A stretch of DNA of 64,000 bases from Lachnospiraceae bacterium (GTDB lineage: Bacteria > Bacillota > Clostridia > Lachnospirales > Lachnospiraceae): positions 1 to 64,000 of the forward strand of contig JAFPWO010000013.1 in assembly GCA_017394885.1 (NCBI GenBank), read 5' to 3'. The position numbers and the translations under genes are program-made. The stretch's first letter is position 1. Each line of letters starts with the position of its first letter. The notes beneath the pieces are model-generated. The model searched no databases, was not told where the DNA came from, and saw only the letters and a program-made list of their open reading frames with translations. This document shows positions 17,073 to 27,940 of this stretch, piece after piece.

Positions 17073-18377
17073 TCAATTTCCTCCGGAATAATACTGGATC
17101 TCGGCGGCATGCTGCGCGGCGATCCGCTTCACGTTGGCGGACGGTTCAAAGTCCACTTCATTATAGAGGAACTCATGAAGCTCTTTTACATTTTCCACCA
17201 GGTCATCTGCGTAGACATACTCCCATGTCCGGTAATGAAACGGGAAGCCCGAGGACTTTGACACATTCAAGGCCCCGGCCTTGGTGATCAGCTGCACGAT
17301 ATCCACGTTATTGATATTGGTGTAGACGTGGTTCGTCGCCTCATCCATGATCCGGAGCAGCTGCGGCAGGCTCATCGTCTTGGCCTTCTGCACCATGAGA
17401 TTGATGACCTTGCGCTGCCGGTCGGTACGGGCATAGTCGTTGCCGACGTTATAGCGGATCCGTGAATAGCAGAGCGTGTTGACGCCGTCGCAGTGATGGA
17501 CGCCGGCTTCCATCGGGATACCGACTGCGTCTTTCTGACCTACAACGTCTCTGGTTTCTACAATATAGTCATTAACCGCAATCGCTTCGGCCTCGGTCAT
17601 CTCAATATCCAGGCCGCCCATCATATCGACCACGATGCCGACGGCTTTCCAGTTCACGCAGACCATTTCGTTGATCTGCAGATCCAGGTTGCGGTTCAGC
17701 GCCGCCATGGTCTCATGGGCGCCGAAGCGGGCATAGCTGTCCGTCAGCTTGCAGAAATAGTCCGTTGTGGCCTCCAGAAAGAAATCCCGGTAGACCGACG
17801 CCAGCCGGACCTCATAGGTTTCTTTATTGATGGTAGCAATAATAATGACGTCGCCCTGGGTCTGTTTTATCAGATCCTCGGGCCGGCGGGAGTCCACACC
17901 GAAGATCACGTATGTATAATAGCCCTTCAGCGTTTCGACGTGGTTGGACGGCAGCGGATTGGTATACTCCTGGGTCGGATCGATCGTCACGATCGCCGTG
18001 GTATCTTCGGACGCGTCGGAGACGACGATCTGTTTCGGCGTCGACTCTTCCGCCTGTCCCGGGTCCCGATCGGTCTGCCGCATATCCGGGATCGTGGGAT
18101 ACTCGGTCACCTCGCCGGAAATGGCGGTCTGCTCGGCAGTCGGCAGACGGTGGATCTTCTCCATCAGCGACGCGCCGTAGCTGACGGCAGCATATCCGAC
18201 CACGACCACAGCCAGCAGCAGGACCTCCAGCGCCAGCCCGATGATCAGCTGTCTCTTCTTTTTCTTATGTTTTTTCTGGCGCTTCAGGTGCTCGCGGTGG
18301 GCATTGGTTTCCTCTTCGGTCAGCATTTCCTGCTCCGCAAGATCCTGAACTTTTCCCGTATTTTTGTTTTTAGCCAT
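17073..18377 (-). CDS. LytR-CpsA-Psr (LCP) family protein
   Basis: The 434-residue protein has a basic cytoplasmic N-terminus (KRQKKHKKKKR), a transmembrane helix at about 43-66 and an extracellular LCP domain (YVIFGVDSRRPED..., then DVIIIATIN and ASVYRDFFLE). LCP enzymes transfer undecaprenyl-linked glycopolymers such as teichoic acids or capsule to peptidoglycan. I start at the ATG at 18377, with GGAGG nine bases upstream, and not at the longer frame from 18410. It could anchor the glycan made by the 1661-7835 operon, but it is not linked to it. Confidence 0.9.
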   Translation of the reverse strand: MAKNKNTGKVQDLAEQEMLTEEETNAHREHLKRQKKHKKKKRQLIIGLALEVLLLAVVVVGYAAVSYGASLMEKIHRLPTAEQTAISGEVTEYPTIPDMRQTDRDPGQAEESTPKQIVVSDASEDTTAIVTIDPTQEYTNPLPSNHVETLKGYYTYVIFGVDSRRPEDLIKQTQGDVIIIATINKETYEVRLASVYRDFFLEATTDYFCKLTDSYARFGAHETMAALNRNLDLQINEMVCVNWKAVGIVVDMMGGLDIEMTEAEAIAVNDYIVETRDVVGQKDAVGIPMEAGVHHCDGVNTLCYSRIRYNVGNDYARTDRQRKVINLMVQKAKTMSLPQLLRIMDEATNHVYTNINNVDIVQLITKAGALNVSKSSGFPFHYRTWEYVYADDLVENVKELHEFLYNEVDFEPSANVKRIAAQHAAEIQYYSGGN

Positions 18378-18401
18378 AAGGATAAACCTCCACGGCTGTA
18401 T

Positions 18402-18430
18402 ATTATACAATACCGGTTACAAAATCTCAA
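18402..18430 (-). promoter_or_regulatory. Promoter of the LCP gene
   Basis: Minus-strand TTGAGA (18425-18430), 17 bases, perfect TATAAT (18402-18407), 25 bases before the ATG. Confidence 0.8.
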
Positions 18431-18540
18431 GGGCTATTTGCGATGCATCGTTTTTTAATAAAAATGAACTTTTTGGAAAAAGAAGGGGGGCCTCGCCGCT
18501 GCGAAACGGTAAAAGGAGCGATCCGGGCTTTCCTTCCATG

Positions 18541-18565
18541 AAAAAGGCGGCACCGAAGTGCCGCC
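18541..18565 (-). terminator. groESL terminator
   Basis: A perfect 8-bp GC-rich stem (18546-18553 with 18558-18565) has a TTCG tetraloop on the minus strand and is followed by TTTTT. It lies 21 bases past the groEL stop. Confidence 0.9.
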
Positions 18566-18586
18566 TTCCGTCATATCAGAAAAAGA

Positions 18587-20510
<1,924 letters not shown>

Positions 20511-20544
20511 ATTTTCTGCCTCCTTGCCTTGCGCTTCGCTTTTG

Positions 20545-20571
20545 TTAGCACTCTTTTTCTTTGAGTGCTAA
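20545..20571 (-). promoter_or_regulatory. CIRCE operator (HrcA binding site)
   Basis: TTAGCACTC, 9 bases, GAGTGCTAA is a perfect match to the CIRCE consensus. It implies heat-shock repression by HrcA, whose gene is outside this window. Confidence 0.97.
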
Positions 20572-20575
20572 TTTC

Positions 20576-20603
20576 ATTATAATCACTTTCTCCCAAAATG
20601 CAA
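20576..20603 (-). promoter_or_regulatory. groESL promoter
   Basis: Minus-strand TTGCAT (20598-20603), 16 bases, perfect TATAAT (20576-20581), directly upstream of CIRCE, so transcription starts at or within the operator. Confidence 0.85.
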
Positions 20604-20664
20604 GCCCCATTTTGAAAAAAAAGAAGAATTCACAAAAGCTTCACGAAAAAACTTTTTACAAACC

Positions 20665-20693
20665 TTTACTTTTTGCATAAGCTCCGCTAAAAT
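20665..20693 (+). promoter_or_regulatory. Promoter of the cysteine-cluster protein gene
   Basis: TTTACT (20665-20670), 17 bases, TAAAAT (20688-20693). The ATG at 20755 has an excellent AGGAGG eight bases upstream, which suggests strong expression. Confidence 0.65.
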
Positions 20694-20754
20694 ATTATGT
20701 TGGGAAAACGGGAGACACCCGCAGATTTTCGAAACCATTCAGGAGGTACTTATT

Positions 20755-21348
20755 ATGGCAAAAGGACGTTTATTGGCTCTGCTCAGCGGCGCAGCTCTGG
20801 CCGGCGGCATCATTTATCTTAAAAATCACGCGGAAATCCTCAATCCGGCTCCGGCTGCGGAAGGCGAACCGGAAGGCGAACCGGCTGACGCGGCCTGGAA
20901 GGCTGCCGAACCCGAAGGCGGCGAGGAAGTATCCGCAGAAGAAATGACCGAACGTTTCAAAGAAGACGCAGCCAAGGCTTTTGATGAATTCAAAGGCGAC
21001 GCCAAGGCTGTGACCGATGAGATCCTGGTCGGCTTAAAGAAGGCCGTTGCGGATATGAAGCAGGCCATCGAAGAAGCCAAGAAGGCAGCGGAAGCCCGAA
21101 AGGCCGAAGCGGAAGAAGAAGCGGCGGAAGAATGCGAATGTGCCTGCGAATGCAAATGTGAAGGCGAAGCTGCCGAAAAGTTTGAAGAAGCGGCCGAGAA
21201 ATTCGAAGAATGCTGCTGCGCGGCTGAAGAAAAAGCCGAAGAGCTGGCGGCCGAAGCCGCCGAAAAAGCGGAGTGCTGCTGCGAAGGCGCAAAGGAAGCG
21301 GTCGAAAACGTGGTGGAAACCCTCGAAGAAGCCGTGGAAAACAACTAA
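20755..21348 (+). CDS. Membrane-anchored Ala/Glu-rich protein with cysteine clusters
   Basis: I do not recognise this 197-residue protein. Residues 5-22 form a hydrophobic helix that could anchor it. The rest is acidic, Ala/Glu/Lys-rich and probably a long coiled coil, like a YtxH or apolipoprotein-type helix. All 11 cysteines fall within 50 residues: alternate cysteines at 127, 129, 131, 133 and 135, then CCC at 153-155 and CCC at 174-176. The clusters could bind metal or form disulfides. It is a single gene with a good promoter, ribosome binding site and terminator, divergent from groESL, so it is surely expressed. Low complexity will make homology searches unreliable. Confidence 0.8.
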   Translation: MAKGRLLALLSGAALAGGIIYLKNHAEILNPAPAAEGEPEGEPADAAWKAAEPEGGEEVSAEEMTERFKEDAAKAFDEFKGDAKAVTDEILVGLKKAVADMKQAIEEAKKAAEARKAEAEEEAAEECECACECKCEGEAAEKFEEAAEKFEECCCAAEEKAEELAAEAAEKAECCCEGAKEAVENVVETLEEAVENN

Positions 21349-21360
21349 GCATCATCAAAC

Positions 21361-21388
21361 GAAAAAGCCGGGGCGACCCGGCTTTTTT
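21361..21388 (+). terminator. Terminator of the cysteine-cluster gene
   Basis: GCCGGG (21367-21372), GCGA loop, CCCGGC (21377-21382), then T6; A5 precedes the stem, so it may also stop the convergent transcript. Confidence 0.88.
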
Positions 21389-21432
21389 GTATGGGTGCGG
21401 AAGCCGGGACCGGCCCCGCTGCCACAACACTC

Positions 21433-22254
21433 TTATTTGTTCTTGCTGCTCTGCGCTTTCATCACGATCTGCAGGACCCACTGAACGATACGCAGGATCT
21501 CCAGGATAAAGTCACAGATATAGGAAATGATATAGGTATCGAAGACGTTCTTCATGACCTCCCGTTCCTGCGGCGTGGCCAGATCGTATTCCTCTATCAT
21601 TTCCAGCGCACGCTGGTTAGCCTTCTTTTCCACCGGAATATTCAGGGCCGTCACGATAAATCCGGCGATCATGAACAGGACCCCGAGGACGATGCACATC
21701 CCCGCGATCTTTCCGTCCGTCTTCAGAACATAATAATCCAGAACGCCGCCGATCAGGATCAGCGGGATAAAGAGAAACGGTCCGAAGACACCGATCAGGG
21801 ACAGGGTATTGCGGATCAGCGTCTTTTTATCGCCTTCCTCGCAGAGCTTGGCCAGGCCGACCTTCTGGAGCGCCAGCGCGGTGGACGTCACCGACTTCTT
21901 ATTGTCGATCTTTCCGAGAATGCTTCTCAGATAGATCGTTTTGGTATAGACATTGTAATAATTACCGAACAGGGCTTCCCGGATGATGCCGGCCTTTCTC
22001 ACCTTAATGTGGGTCAGGCCTGCTGTATCCAGTGCGTAGCGGGCGGTCTCCAGACCCGTCATCTGGTTCGAGACCGGCATCCGGTTGGCCTTGCTGTAGC
22101 GGATAAACACAATGATCTTCATGACCAGCGCCACGATCGCCATGATCAGGACCAGTGCGCAGACGACAAGATACGCGATCGCGAGCGGACGGTTGGCGCC
22201 GTATTCCGTTGTTATCGTCTCAATCAGAGTCTCGATGAATTCTTTTACCTTCAT
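21433..22254 (-). CDS. Degenerate YugP-type (Zn_peptidase_2) membrane protein without HExxH
   Basis: The 273-residue protein follows the layout of YugP-like neutral zinc metallopeptidases: an N-terminal membrane segment (about 24-48), the TGLETARYALDTAGLTHIKV region, a middle membrane hairpin and a C-terminal NIPVEKKANQRALEMIEEY block that matches the family's PVEFxASxRAL. Where active members have HEVGHA this one has ALALQKVGLAKL, so both His and the catalytic Glu are gone. It is probably a non-catalytic relative with a scaffold or regulatory role. I start at 22254, since the longer frame to 22443 runs through non-coding-like sequence. The ribosome binding site is weak. Confidence 0.7.
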   Translation of the reverse strand: MKVKEFIETLIETITTEYGANRPLAIAYLVVCALVLIMAIVALVMKIIVFIRYSKANRMPVSNQMTGLETARYALDTAGLTHIKVRKAGIIREALFGNYYNVYTKTIYLRSILGKIDNKKSVTSTALALQKVGLAKLCEEGDKKTLIRNTLSLIGVFGPFLFIPLILIGGVLDYYVLKTDGKIAGMCIVLGVLFMIAGFIVTALNIPVEKKANQRALEMIEEYDLATPQEREVMKNVFDTYIISYICDFILEILRIVQWVLQIVMKAQSSKNK

Positions 22255-22376
22255 ACTGCTTCTCTTTCCGGTTGCCCGGATCCTCTCCTCCGTATTCTTT
22301 TCACGAAGAAATATTATAGGGCAGGAGCGGGACTGAGTCAATCTTTCGGCAAAGAAATCCCTTCGAAAAAAACAAC

Positions 22377-22402
22377 GCGGAAACTTCCGCTTGTATCTTT
22401 TT
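22377..22402 (+). terminator. Possible small hairpin with T-run upstream of fbp
   Basis: GCGGAA (22377-22382) pairs with TTCCGC (22385-22390), followed by TTGTATCTTTTT. It lies about 90 bases before the fbp start and could be a leader attenuator or an upstream terminator. The rest of 22255-22492 holds no gene. Confidence 0.3.
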
Positions 22403-22492
22403 ACGATTTTTGATACGATATCCGCAAATAACAGCCGTGACAAAGCGTTCTGTCAGCATTTTCATATGCTGTCCGGACAAGAAAGGTTTACC

Positions 22493-24481
22493 ATGAAAGA
22501 ATCCAAAAACTATACTCCCGATGAACTCCGGTATCTGTCGCTTCTGGCCCACCAGTTTCCCACGGTGCAGTCCGCCGGGACCGAGATCATTAATCTTCAG
22601 TCGATCCTGAGCCTGCCCAAGGCCTGCGAACATTTTATTTCGGACGTGCACGGCGAGCACGAAGCATTTCTCCATATACTGAACTCCTGCTCCGGCGTGG
22701 TCCGGGAAAAAATAGATGAACTGTACAGCAACACCGTTTCGCGGGAAGACCTGGATCAGCTCGCCACACTGATCTACTATCCGGAAGCCAAGCTGAAGCA
22801 GTTAAAGCCCCAGATCAAAAACCGGGAGGAATGGTACCGCATCACGCTGCACCGGCTGGTGGAGCTGTGCCGGGCGGTATCCTCGCGCTACTCCCGCTCC
22901 AAGGTCCGCAAATCTCTTCCCAAAGAATATGCCTATATCATCGAGGAACTGCTGCAGACACACAACGAAGAGGTCGATAAGAAGGACTATTTCGAGAATA
23001 TCATCTCGACCACGATCGAGATCGATCAGGCGCCCGGGCTGATCGCCGCGGTATGCACGGTCATCAAGCGGCTGGCGGTGGATCACCTGCATCTGGTCGG
23101 GGACATCTTCGACCGCGGCCCGCGCGCGGATATCATCCTCGACGCGCTGCTCGACTACCACAGCGTGGACGTCCAGTGGGGCAACCACGATATCCTCTGG
23201 ATGGGCGCCGCTTCCGGCAGCCGGACCCTGGTCGCCACGGTGCTTTCCAACTCCATTCACTACAACAATCTGGAGGTCGTGGAAACCGGCTACGGGATCT
23301 CCCTGCGGCCGCTCTCCGTCTTCGCCAACGAAGTCTATAAGGACTGCGACACCTCATGCTTCAAGGTCAAGCTGACCGGGGACGCGCAGTTCACGGAAAA
23401 GGACAAGCTTCTTTCCGCCCGCATGCACAAGGCGATCACCGTCATCCTGTTCAAGCTCGAAGGGCAGAAGCTCCTGCGCCATCCGGAATATGACATGAAC
23501 GACCGGCTCCTGCTGGACAAGATCGACTATGAGAACAAGTGCATCACCATCGACGGCGTGACCTGGCCGTTAAAAGACACCGATTTCCCGACTGTCGATC
23601 CGGCCGATCCGTATACGCTCACCGAGGAGGAATCCTCCGTCATCGACCAGCTGACCGCTTCGTTTACTCACAGCGAAAAGCTGCAGAAGCATGTGCGATT
23701 CCTGTATTCCAAGGGCAGCCTGTACAAGATCTACAATGGAAACCTTCTCTTCCACGGCTGCATCCCCATGACCGAAGACGGCGAGCTGATGACTTTCCGC
23801 CTGGGCGGCAAGGAGAGAAAGGGCAAAGCCTTCTTCGACTATGCGGATAAGGCGGCGCGCCAGGCATATTATTTCAAGCCGGACTCCCCCGAAAAGCAGC
23901 TGGGGATGGATTTCCTCTGGTTCCTGTGGGCCGGCCGCAACAGCCCCATCTTCGGCCGCAACCGCATGACGACCTTCGAGCGCCGGCTGATCGCGGACGA
24001 GGCTTCCTGGACCGAGCCGAAGAACGCCTATTATACCCTCTACCAGCAAAAAGAGGTCTGCGAGTTCCTTCTCAAAGAGTTCGGGCTGGAGGGCGAGCAC
24101 TGCCATATCATCAACGGTCACATTCCGGTCAAGGCCAAGAAAGGAGAAAGCCCCATCAAGGGCGGCGGCAAGCTGATCGTGATCGACGGCGGTTTCTGCA
24201 AGGCCTACCAGCCGACTTCTGGCATTGCGGGCTATACTCTGATCTTCAACTCAAGCTCTTACCGGATCGTTTCCCATCAGCCCTTTGCGACCCGGGAGAT
24301 CGCGATCCGCGAAAACTTCGATATCACCTCCACCGCGGTGGTCTTTGAGCGGCTGGAGCGGCGTCTGACCATCCGGGATTCGGATATCGGCCGCGAACTG
24401 CAGGCGCAGGCGGACGACTTAAAAGCCCTGCTGCAGGCCTACCGGGACGGCGTCGTCAAAGAAGATCACGGGAAAGCCTGA
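22493..24481 (+). CDS. fbp: Fructose-1,6-bisphosphatase class III
   Basis: The 662-residue protein has the metallophosphoesterase motifs SDVHGEHEAF, VGDIFDRGPRAD and WGNHDILWMGA, and continues with the Firmicutes-specific class III FBPase body (FLWAGRNSPIFGRNRMTTFE, INGHIPVKAKKGESP). It hydrolyses fructose 1,6-bisphosphate to fructose 6-phosphate in gluconeogenesis. The ATG at 22493 has AAAGG eight bases upstream; the frame opens earlier at 22391 without a site. The length is usual for the class. It is monocistronic and ends in a strong shared terminator. Confidence 0.95.
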   Translation: MKESKNYTPDELRYLSLLAHQFPTVQSAGTEIINLQSILSLPKACEHFISDVHGEHEAFLHILNSCSGVVREKIDELYSNTVSREDLDQLATLIYYPEAKLKQLKPQIKNREEWYRITLHRLVELCRAVSSRYSRSKVRKSLPKEYAYIIEELLQTHNEEVDKKDYFENIISTTIEIDQAPGLIAAVCTVIKRLAVDHLHLVGDIFDRGPRADIILDALLDYHSVDVQWGNHDILWMGAASGSRTLVATVLSNSIHYNNLEVVETGYGISLRPLSVFANEVYKDCDTSCFKVKLTGDAQFTEKDKLLSARMHKAITVILFKLEGQKLLRHPEYDMNDRLLLDKIDYENKCITIDGVTWPLKDTDFPTVDPADPYTLTEEESSVIDQLTASFTHSEKLQKHVRFLYSKGSLYKIYNGNLLFHGCIPMTEDGELMTFRLGGKERKGKAFFDYADKAARQAYYFKPDSPEKQLGMDFLWFLWAGRNSPIFGRNRMTTFERRLIADEASWTEPKNAYYTLYQQKEVCEFLLKEFGLEGEHCHIINGHIPVKAKKGESPIKGGGKLIVIDGGFCKAYQPTSGIAGYTLIFNSSSYRIVSHQPFATREIAIRENFDITSTAVVFERLERRLTIRDSDIGRELQAQADDLKALLQAYRDGVVKEDHGKA

Positions 24482-24498
24482 AGCTTTCTTCTCCTGCG

Positions 24499-24527
24499 AA
24501 AAGCGGAGTCCTCAGGACTCCGCTTTT
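24499..24527. terminator. Bidirectional terminator between fbp and the EamA gene
   Basis: A perfect inverted repeat GCGGAGTCCT/AGGACTCCGC flanked by A4 and T4 lies between the convergent genes and serves both. Confidence 0.88.
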
Positions 24528-24557
24528 CATACTGTCCGCATTTACCATGATCCGCGA

Positions 24558-25466
24558 TCACGGCCCGTCCGCCCTGCGCGTCCCCGGTGCGGGGAGCTGG
24601 ACGATAATGACGGCAATAAACATGATGACGCATCCCCAGCGTTCGCGAACGCTCATCGTCTCGTGCAGCAGCAGAGCGCCGGCCAGTACGGCAAATACCG
24701 ATTCCAGGCTCATCAGGATCGACGCGACGGTCGGATCCGTAAACTTCTGCGCCACGATCTGCAGCGTATACCCCATACCGCCCGAAACCAGGCCGCAGTA
24801 GAGGATCGGGATGAGGGCCGAAACAATTTTGTCCGTGCCCGGGGATTCCAGAAGAAAGGCGGCCGCCCATGAGACGAGCGAGGCCGTCAGAAACTGAATG
24901 GCGGAAATGCGAATCGGATCCCCGCGGCTGACGAAATGATCGCAGCAGAGGATATGCCCGCTGAACAGCACCGCGCAGACGCAGATCAGTGCGTCTCCGG
25001 AGGCTATGGTAAAGCTCTCCGTCATGCAAAGCAGGTACATACCGCACAGTCCCAGAAGGACAGCCAGCCAGACGAGCCAGCTGTTTCGCTTTTTAAAAAG
25101 CAGGAAACTGAAGATCGGAACGAGGAGCATATACAGCGTCGTAATAAAGCCCGCCTTGCCGGCAGTCGTCGTTACGATCCCCATCTGCTGAAAAATGCTC
25201 GCCAGAGAAAGAAAGATGCCGCAGCAGACGCCGCCGGCCACGTTATTGCGAGAGAAGGCTCTTTTTTCTTCCGGATCCGCAAAAGCTTTCGGCTTCATCA
25301 AAAACGAGACGAGCCCCACGGCAACAGCGGCCAGCGTCATGCGGGCGGCATTGAAGGTGATCGGTTCGATATAATCCATCCCGACACGCTGAAAGACAAA
25401 GGCCGACCCCCATATGGCCGCCACAAAAGTCAGTATCAGGCATCCGAGAAATTGTTTCTTTTTCAT
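24558..25466 (-). CDS. EamA family (DMT) transporter
   Basis: The 302-residue protein has ten hydrophobic segments in two EamA repeats (AAIWGSAFVFQRVGMDYI near 16 and GDALICVCAVLFSGHILC in the second half). DMT transporters often export metabolites or amino acids. It is the last gene of a minus-strand run that starts at the split transketolase, 15 bases behind a MATE gene. If that operon degrades a sulfonated or otherwise C6-modified sugar, this could be the exporter of the three-carbon end product, but nothing in the sequence proves it. Confidence 0.85.
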   Translation of the reverse strand: MKKKQFLGCLILTFVAAIWGSAFVFQRVGMDYIEPITFNAARMTLAAVAVGLVSFLMKPKAFADPEEKRAFSRNNVAGGVCCGIFLSLASIFQQMGIVTTTAGKAGFITTLYMLLVPIFSFLLFKKRNSWLVWLAVLLGLCGMYLLCMTESFTIASGDALICVCAVLFSGHILCCDHFVSRGDPIRISAIQFLTASLVSWAAAFLLESPGTDKIVSALIPILYCGLVSGGMGYTLQIVAQKFTDPTVASILMSLESVFAVLAGALLLHETMSVRERWGCVIMFIAVIIVQLPAPGTRRADGP

Positions 25467-25481
25467 AACGCAGAGAACAGG

Positions 25482-26870
25482 TCAGGCAGCGGGACGCGCG
25501 AAGCGCAGTTCCGCATCCTTCCATATTGCTTTCCTGATAAGCAGGATATACACGATCAGGATCACCATGGTCGAACCCCAGCCGAGCGGGAAGCCGAAAT
25601 AGATGACCATGAGCTCGCCCGGCCAGCGGGCTGTCGCCCAGGCGAGGAAGATCTGGCGGATCCCCACCATCCCGATCAAAGATAAAATCATCGGGACGTT
25701 GCTGCGTCCGTAGCCCCTCAGATAGCCCAGCATGGATTCCCGGACGACGATGAAAGAATAACACGGCGCCAGGAAGCGGGACATGCCGGAGCCGGCCTGG
25801 ATCACCGCGGGATCCTGATTGAAGAATCCGACCACGGTAGGCGCAAAAATATATACCGTCAGCGCCAGGACGGCCGTTACGCTGGCGCTTAAGCCCATCG
25901 CGTACCAGATTCCTTTTTTGGCTCGCTCGGTATTCCCCGCTCCCAGATTCTGGCTGACAAAGGTCGTCCCGGTCATGGCCAGGGATTTGCACGGCAGTAT
26001 TACAAAACGGTCCACCTTCATCGCCGCGCCGATCCCGGCCGTCACGGCGGTCGGGAAAGCGTTGATATAGGACCAGACAAAGATGTTGGAGAAAGAGATC
26101 AGCGCATTCTGCAGCCCTGCGCCGAAGCCGACTCTGACGGAGGAAAGGACCATCTCCCGGCCTTCCCGCCAGGTCTCGCCAAACGCGACGGCATGCGTGC
26201 CGACCCGGGCGCGGATCATCCGGTAGATCAGGTATACCGAGATGCCCTGCGACAGGATCGTGGCAATGCCGACGCCGGCGGTCTCCCAACCGAAAGCTGC
26301 GACGAAGACCACGTCCAGGATAATATTCAGCACGCTGGTGACCGCCAGGATCTGCAGTGGGTCGCGGGAATCTCCCACCGCGCGCAGGATCCCCGTCCCG
26401 CAGTTGTAAATGACCGTAAACATGAGCCCGGCCAGATAGATCCGCAGATAAACGATCGCTTCGTCATAGATCTCCTGATTGCAGCCCGTGATCCCGAGCA
26501 GTACCGAAGCGAGCAGGATCCCGATGGCGGAAACGACCACGCCGAGGGCGATAGAGAAGGTGAACGCATAACGGACCGCGCGGCGCGTTTTTTCCTGATC
26601 GCCGCTGCCGAAAGCCCGGGCCACCATGACCGTATTCCCGATCGACATGCCGTTAAAAAAACCGATCAGGAGATTGGTGATGGGCCCGCACACGCTGATC
26701 GCCGCGAGCGCTGCCTGGCCGACGAAATTGCCCACCACCAGCGAGTCTACCGCGATATACAGGTTCTGCAGCAGTTCGCTCAGCATAATGGGAACGGCAA
26801 AGAGGACCAGCTTTCTGATCACCGGCCCTTCCGTGAAATTGATCGTTGTTCCCTTTGCCTGCGGCTGCAT
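25482..26870 (-). CDS. MATE family efflux transporter
   Basis: The 462-residue membrane protein has twelve transmembrane segments in the two MATE repeats (GPVIRKLVLFAVPIMLSELL at 15-34 and a matching second half). MATE proteins export cationic or amphipathic compounds with Na+ or H+. It starts 16 bases after the ExbD-like gene and is followed by an EamA gene, so it seems to belong to the large transketolase operon. The substrate is unknown. Confidence 0.88.
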   Translation of the reverse strand: MQPQAKGTTINFTEGPVIRKLVLFAVPIMLSELLQNLYIAVDSLVVGNFVGQAALAAISVCGPITNLLIGFFNGMSIGNTVMVARAFGSGDQEKTRRAVRYAFTFSIALGVVVSAIGILLASVLLGITGCNQEIYDEAIVYLRIYLAGLMFTVIYNCGTGILRAVGDSRDPLQILAVTSVLNIILDVVFVAAFGWETAGVGIATILSQGISVYLIYRMIRARVGTHAVAFGETWREGREMVLSSVRVGFGAGLQNALISFSNIFVWSYINAFPTAVTAGIGAAMKVDRFVILPCKSLAMTGTTFVSQNLGAGNTERAKKGIWYAMGLSASVTAVLALTVYIFAPTVVGFFNQDPAVIQAGSGMSRFLAPCYSFIVVRESMLGYLRGYGRSNVPMILSLIGMVGIRQIFLAWATARWPGELMVIYFGFPLGWGSTMVILIVYILLIRKAIWKDAELRFARPAA

Positions 26871-26886
26871 CCTGTCTTAAGCCTCT

Positions 26887-27315
26887 TTACTTACTGAACG
26901 GAAGATTCAGTTTTTCCAGAAGTGCCGTTACGGCGTCAAAATCCGCTTTGACGGCGTGATCGTCACTGACAGTGATCTTCGTTCCGTCCTTGTAATCTTT
27001 CATGAGCGCTTCTTCCAGCTCCGTGAGCGTGACCGAACGGCCTTCGTAGACGATCCCGTCGGCTTTGACCACGATATCCAGGATCCCGTCGTCCTCGGTC
27101 TCTTTCTGCGTCTCCTCCGGTGTTTCCGCCGTGGTTTCCGCCTGGGTCTGGGCCGCGGAAGAAGCCGTATCCGGGTTCAGCGGAGTCCCGTTTAATGCGC
27201 CGCTGAGGCCGAGATATCCGCCGCCGCCTAAAAGCGCGAGGATCAGGGCCGCGCCGGCGACTTTCCCGCCGCCGCCTTTTTTCTTACTGTTTTCTCTTTT
27301 CACTTCCTGTTCCAT
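26887..27315 (-). CDS. Membrane-anchored protein with ExbD/TolR-like C-terminal domain
   Basis: The 142-residue protein has a short basic cytoplasmic tail, a Gly-rich transmembrane helix (about 18-40), a Thr/Glu-rich linker (50-77) and a folded domain (78-142: ILDIVVKADGIVYEG, then LTELEEAL, GTKITVSDDH, AVTALLEKLN). The strand-helix order of that domain resembles the periplasmic domain of ExbD/TolR. Its transmembrane helix lacks the proton-relay Asp. It follows the Asp-bearing partner gene by 13 bases. It may be the load-bearing or sensing component of a small proton-driven complex. The ExbD resemblance is by eye and remote. Confidence 0.6.
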   Translation of the reverse strand: MEQEVKRENSKKKGGGGKVAGAALILALLGGGGYLGLSGALNGTPLNPDTASSAAQTQAETTAETPEETQKETEDDGILDIVVKADGIVYEGRSVTLTELEEALMKDYKDGTKITVSDDHAVKADFDAVTALLEKLNLPFSK

Positions 27316-27328
27316 TTTGATTTCTCCT

Positions 27329-27940
27329 TTACGAAAACAGATCCATTTCTATTAAGCTGAAGGGGATATCCCTTTCTTTGGCTTCCAGCTTCAGTTCCCG
27401 GATCGCCCGTTCGATCAGTTCATATTCCGCGTAATAGATCTGGCTGCGGTCGTACTGGAAGACCAGAAATACGGTCTCCCAGCCAACGGTGTTCAGCTGC
27501 TCCGTGAGCTGGCTGCGCAGCCGGTTCGCGGCATAGGTCTCATCGCCCCAGTCATACCGGATCAGGACGCGCTCCTTATCTTCTCTTTCCACCCGGATGG
27601 CGGCGTCTGCGCCGACGCTCACCGTGATAACGATACTGTTCTCCATGACCAGGCCCTGCGAGATCAGGCGGCGTTCCATCTCGCCGAGCTGCTCTTCAAG
27701 CGCTTCGGCCTCCTGCTGCAGCGATTCTTTCTCTGCCTCGGCCGCCTGCCGCAGCGCTTCTTTATCCGAAAGCGCTTCTTTCAGCTGCTCCTGCGCCTCC
27801 TGCAGCTGCGCCTTGTCCGAAGCGGCCTGGTCCATCGCCTGGGCCGTCTGGCCGCGCGCCTGCGTTAAGATCACGAAGATCATGATCAGGATCACGTCAA
27901 GCAGAGAGGTCAGTTCGATAAAGATCTCCCGCTTTTTCAT
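27329..27940 (-). CDS. ExbD/TolR/MotB-like single-pass protein with coiled coil
   Basis: The 203-residue protein begins with FIELTSLLDVILIMIF (7-22). This matches the ExbD/TolR transmembrane helix, with Asp15 at the position of the essential proton-carrying Asp. A heptad-rich coiled coil (31-95) and a C-terminal alpha/beta domain (about 100-203) follow; I do not recognise the latter. There is no OmpA peptidoglycan-binding domain, so it is neither MotB nor ZorB. Its ATG overlaps the stop of the ExbB-like gene by four bases, so the two proteins are almost certainly partners in the membrane. Confidence 0.75.
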   Translation of the reverse strand: MKKREIFIELTSLLDVILIMIFVILTQARGQTAQAMDQAASDKAQLQEAQEQLKEALSDKEALRQAAEAEKESLQQEAEALEEQLGEMERRLISQGLVMENSIVITVSVGADAAIRVEREDKERVLIRYDWGDETYAANRLRSQLTEQLNTVGWETVFLVFQYDRSQIYYAEYELIERAIRELKLEAKERDIPFSLIEMDLFS

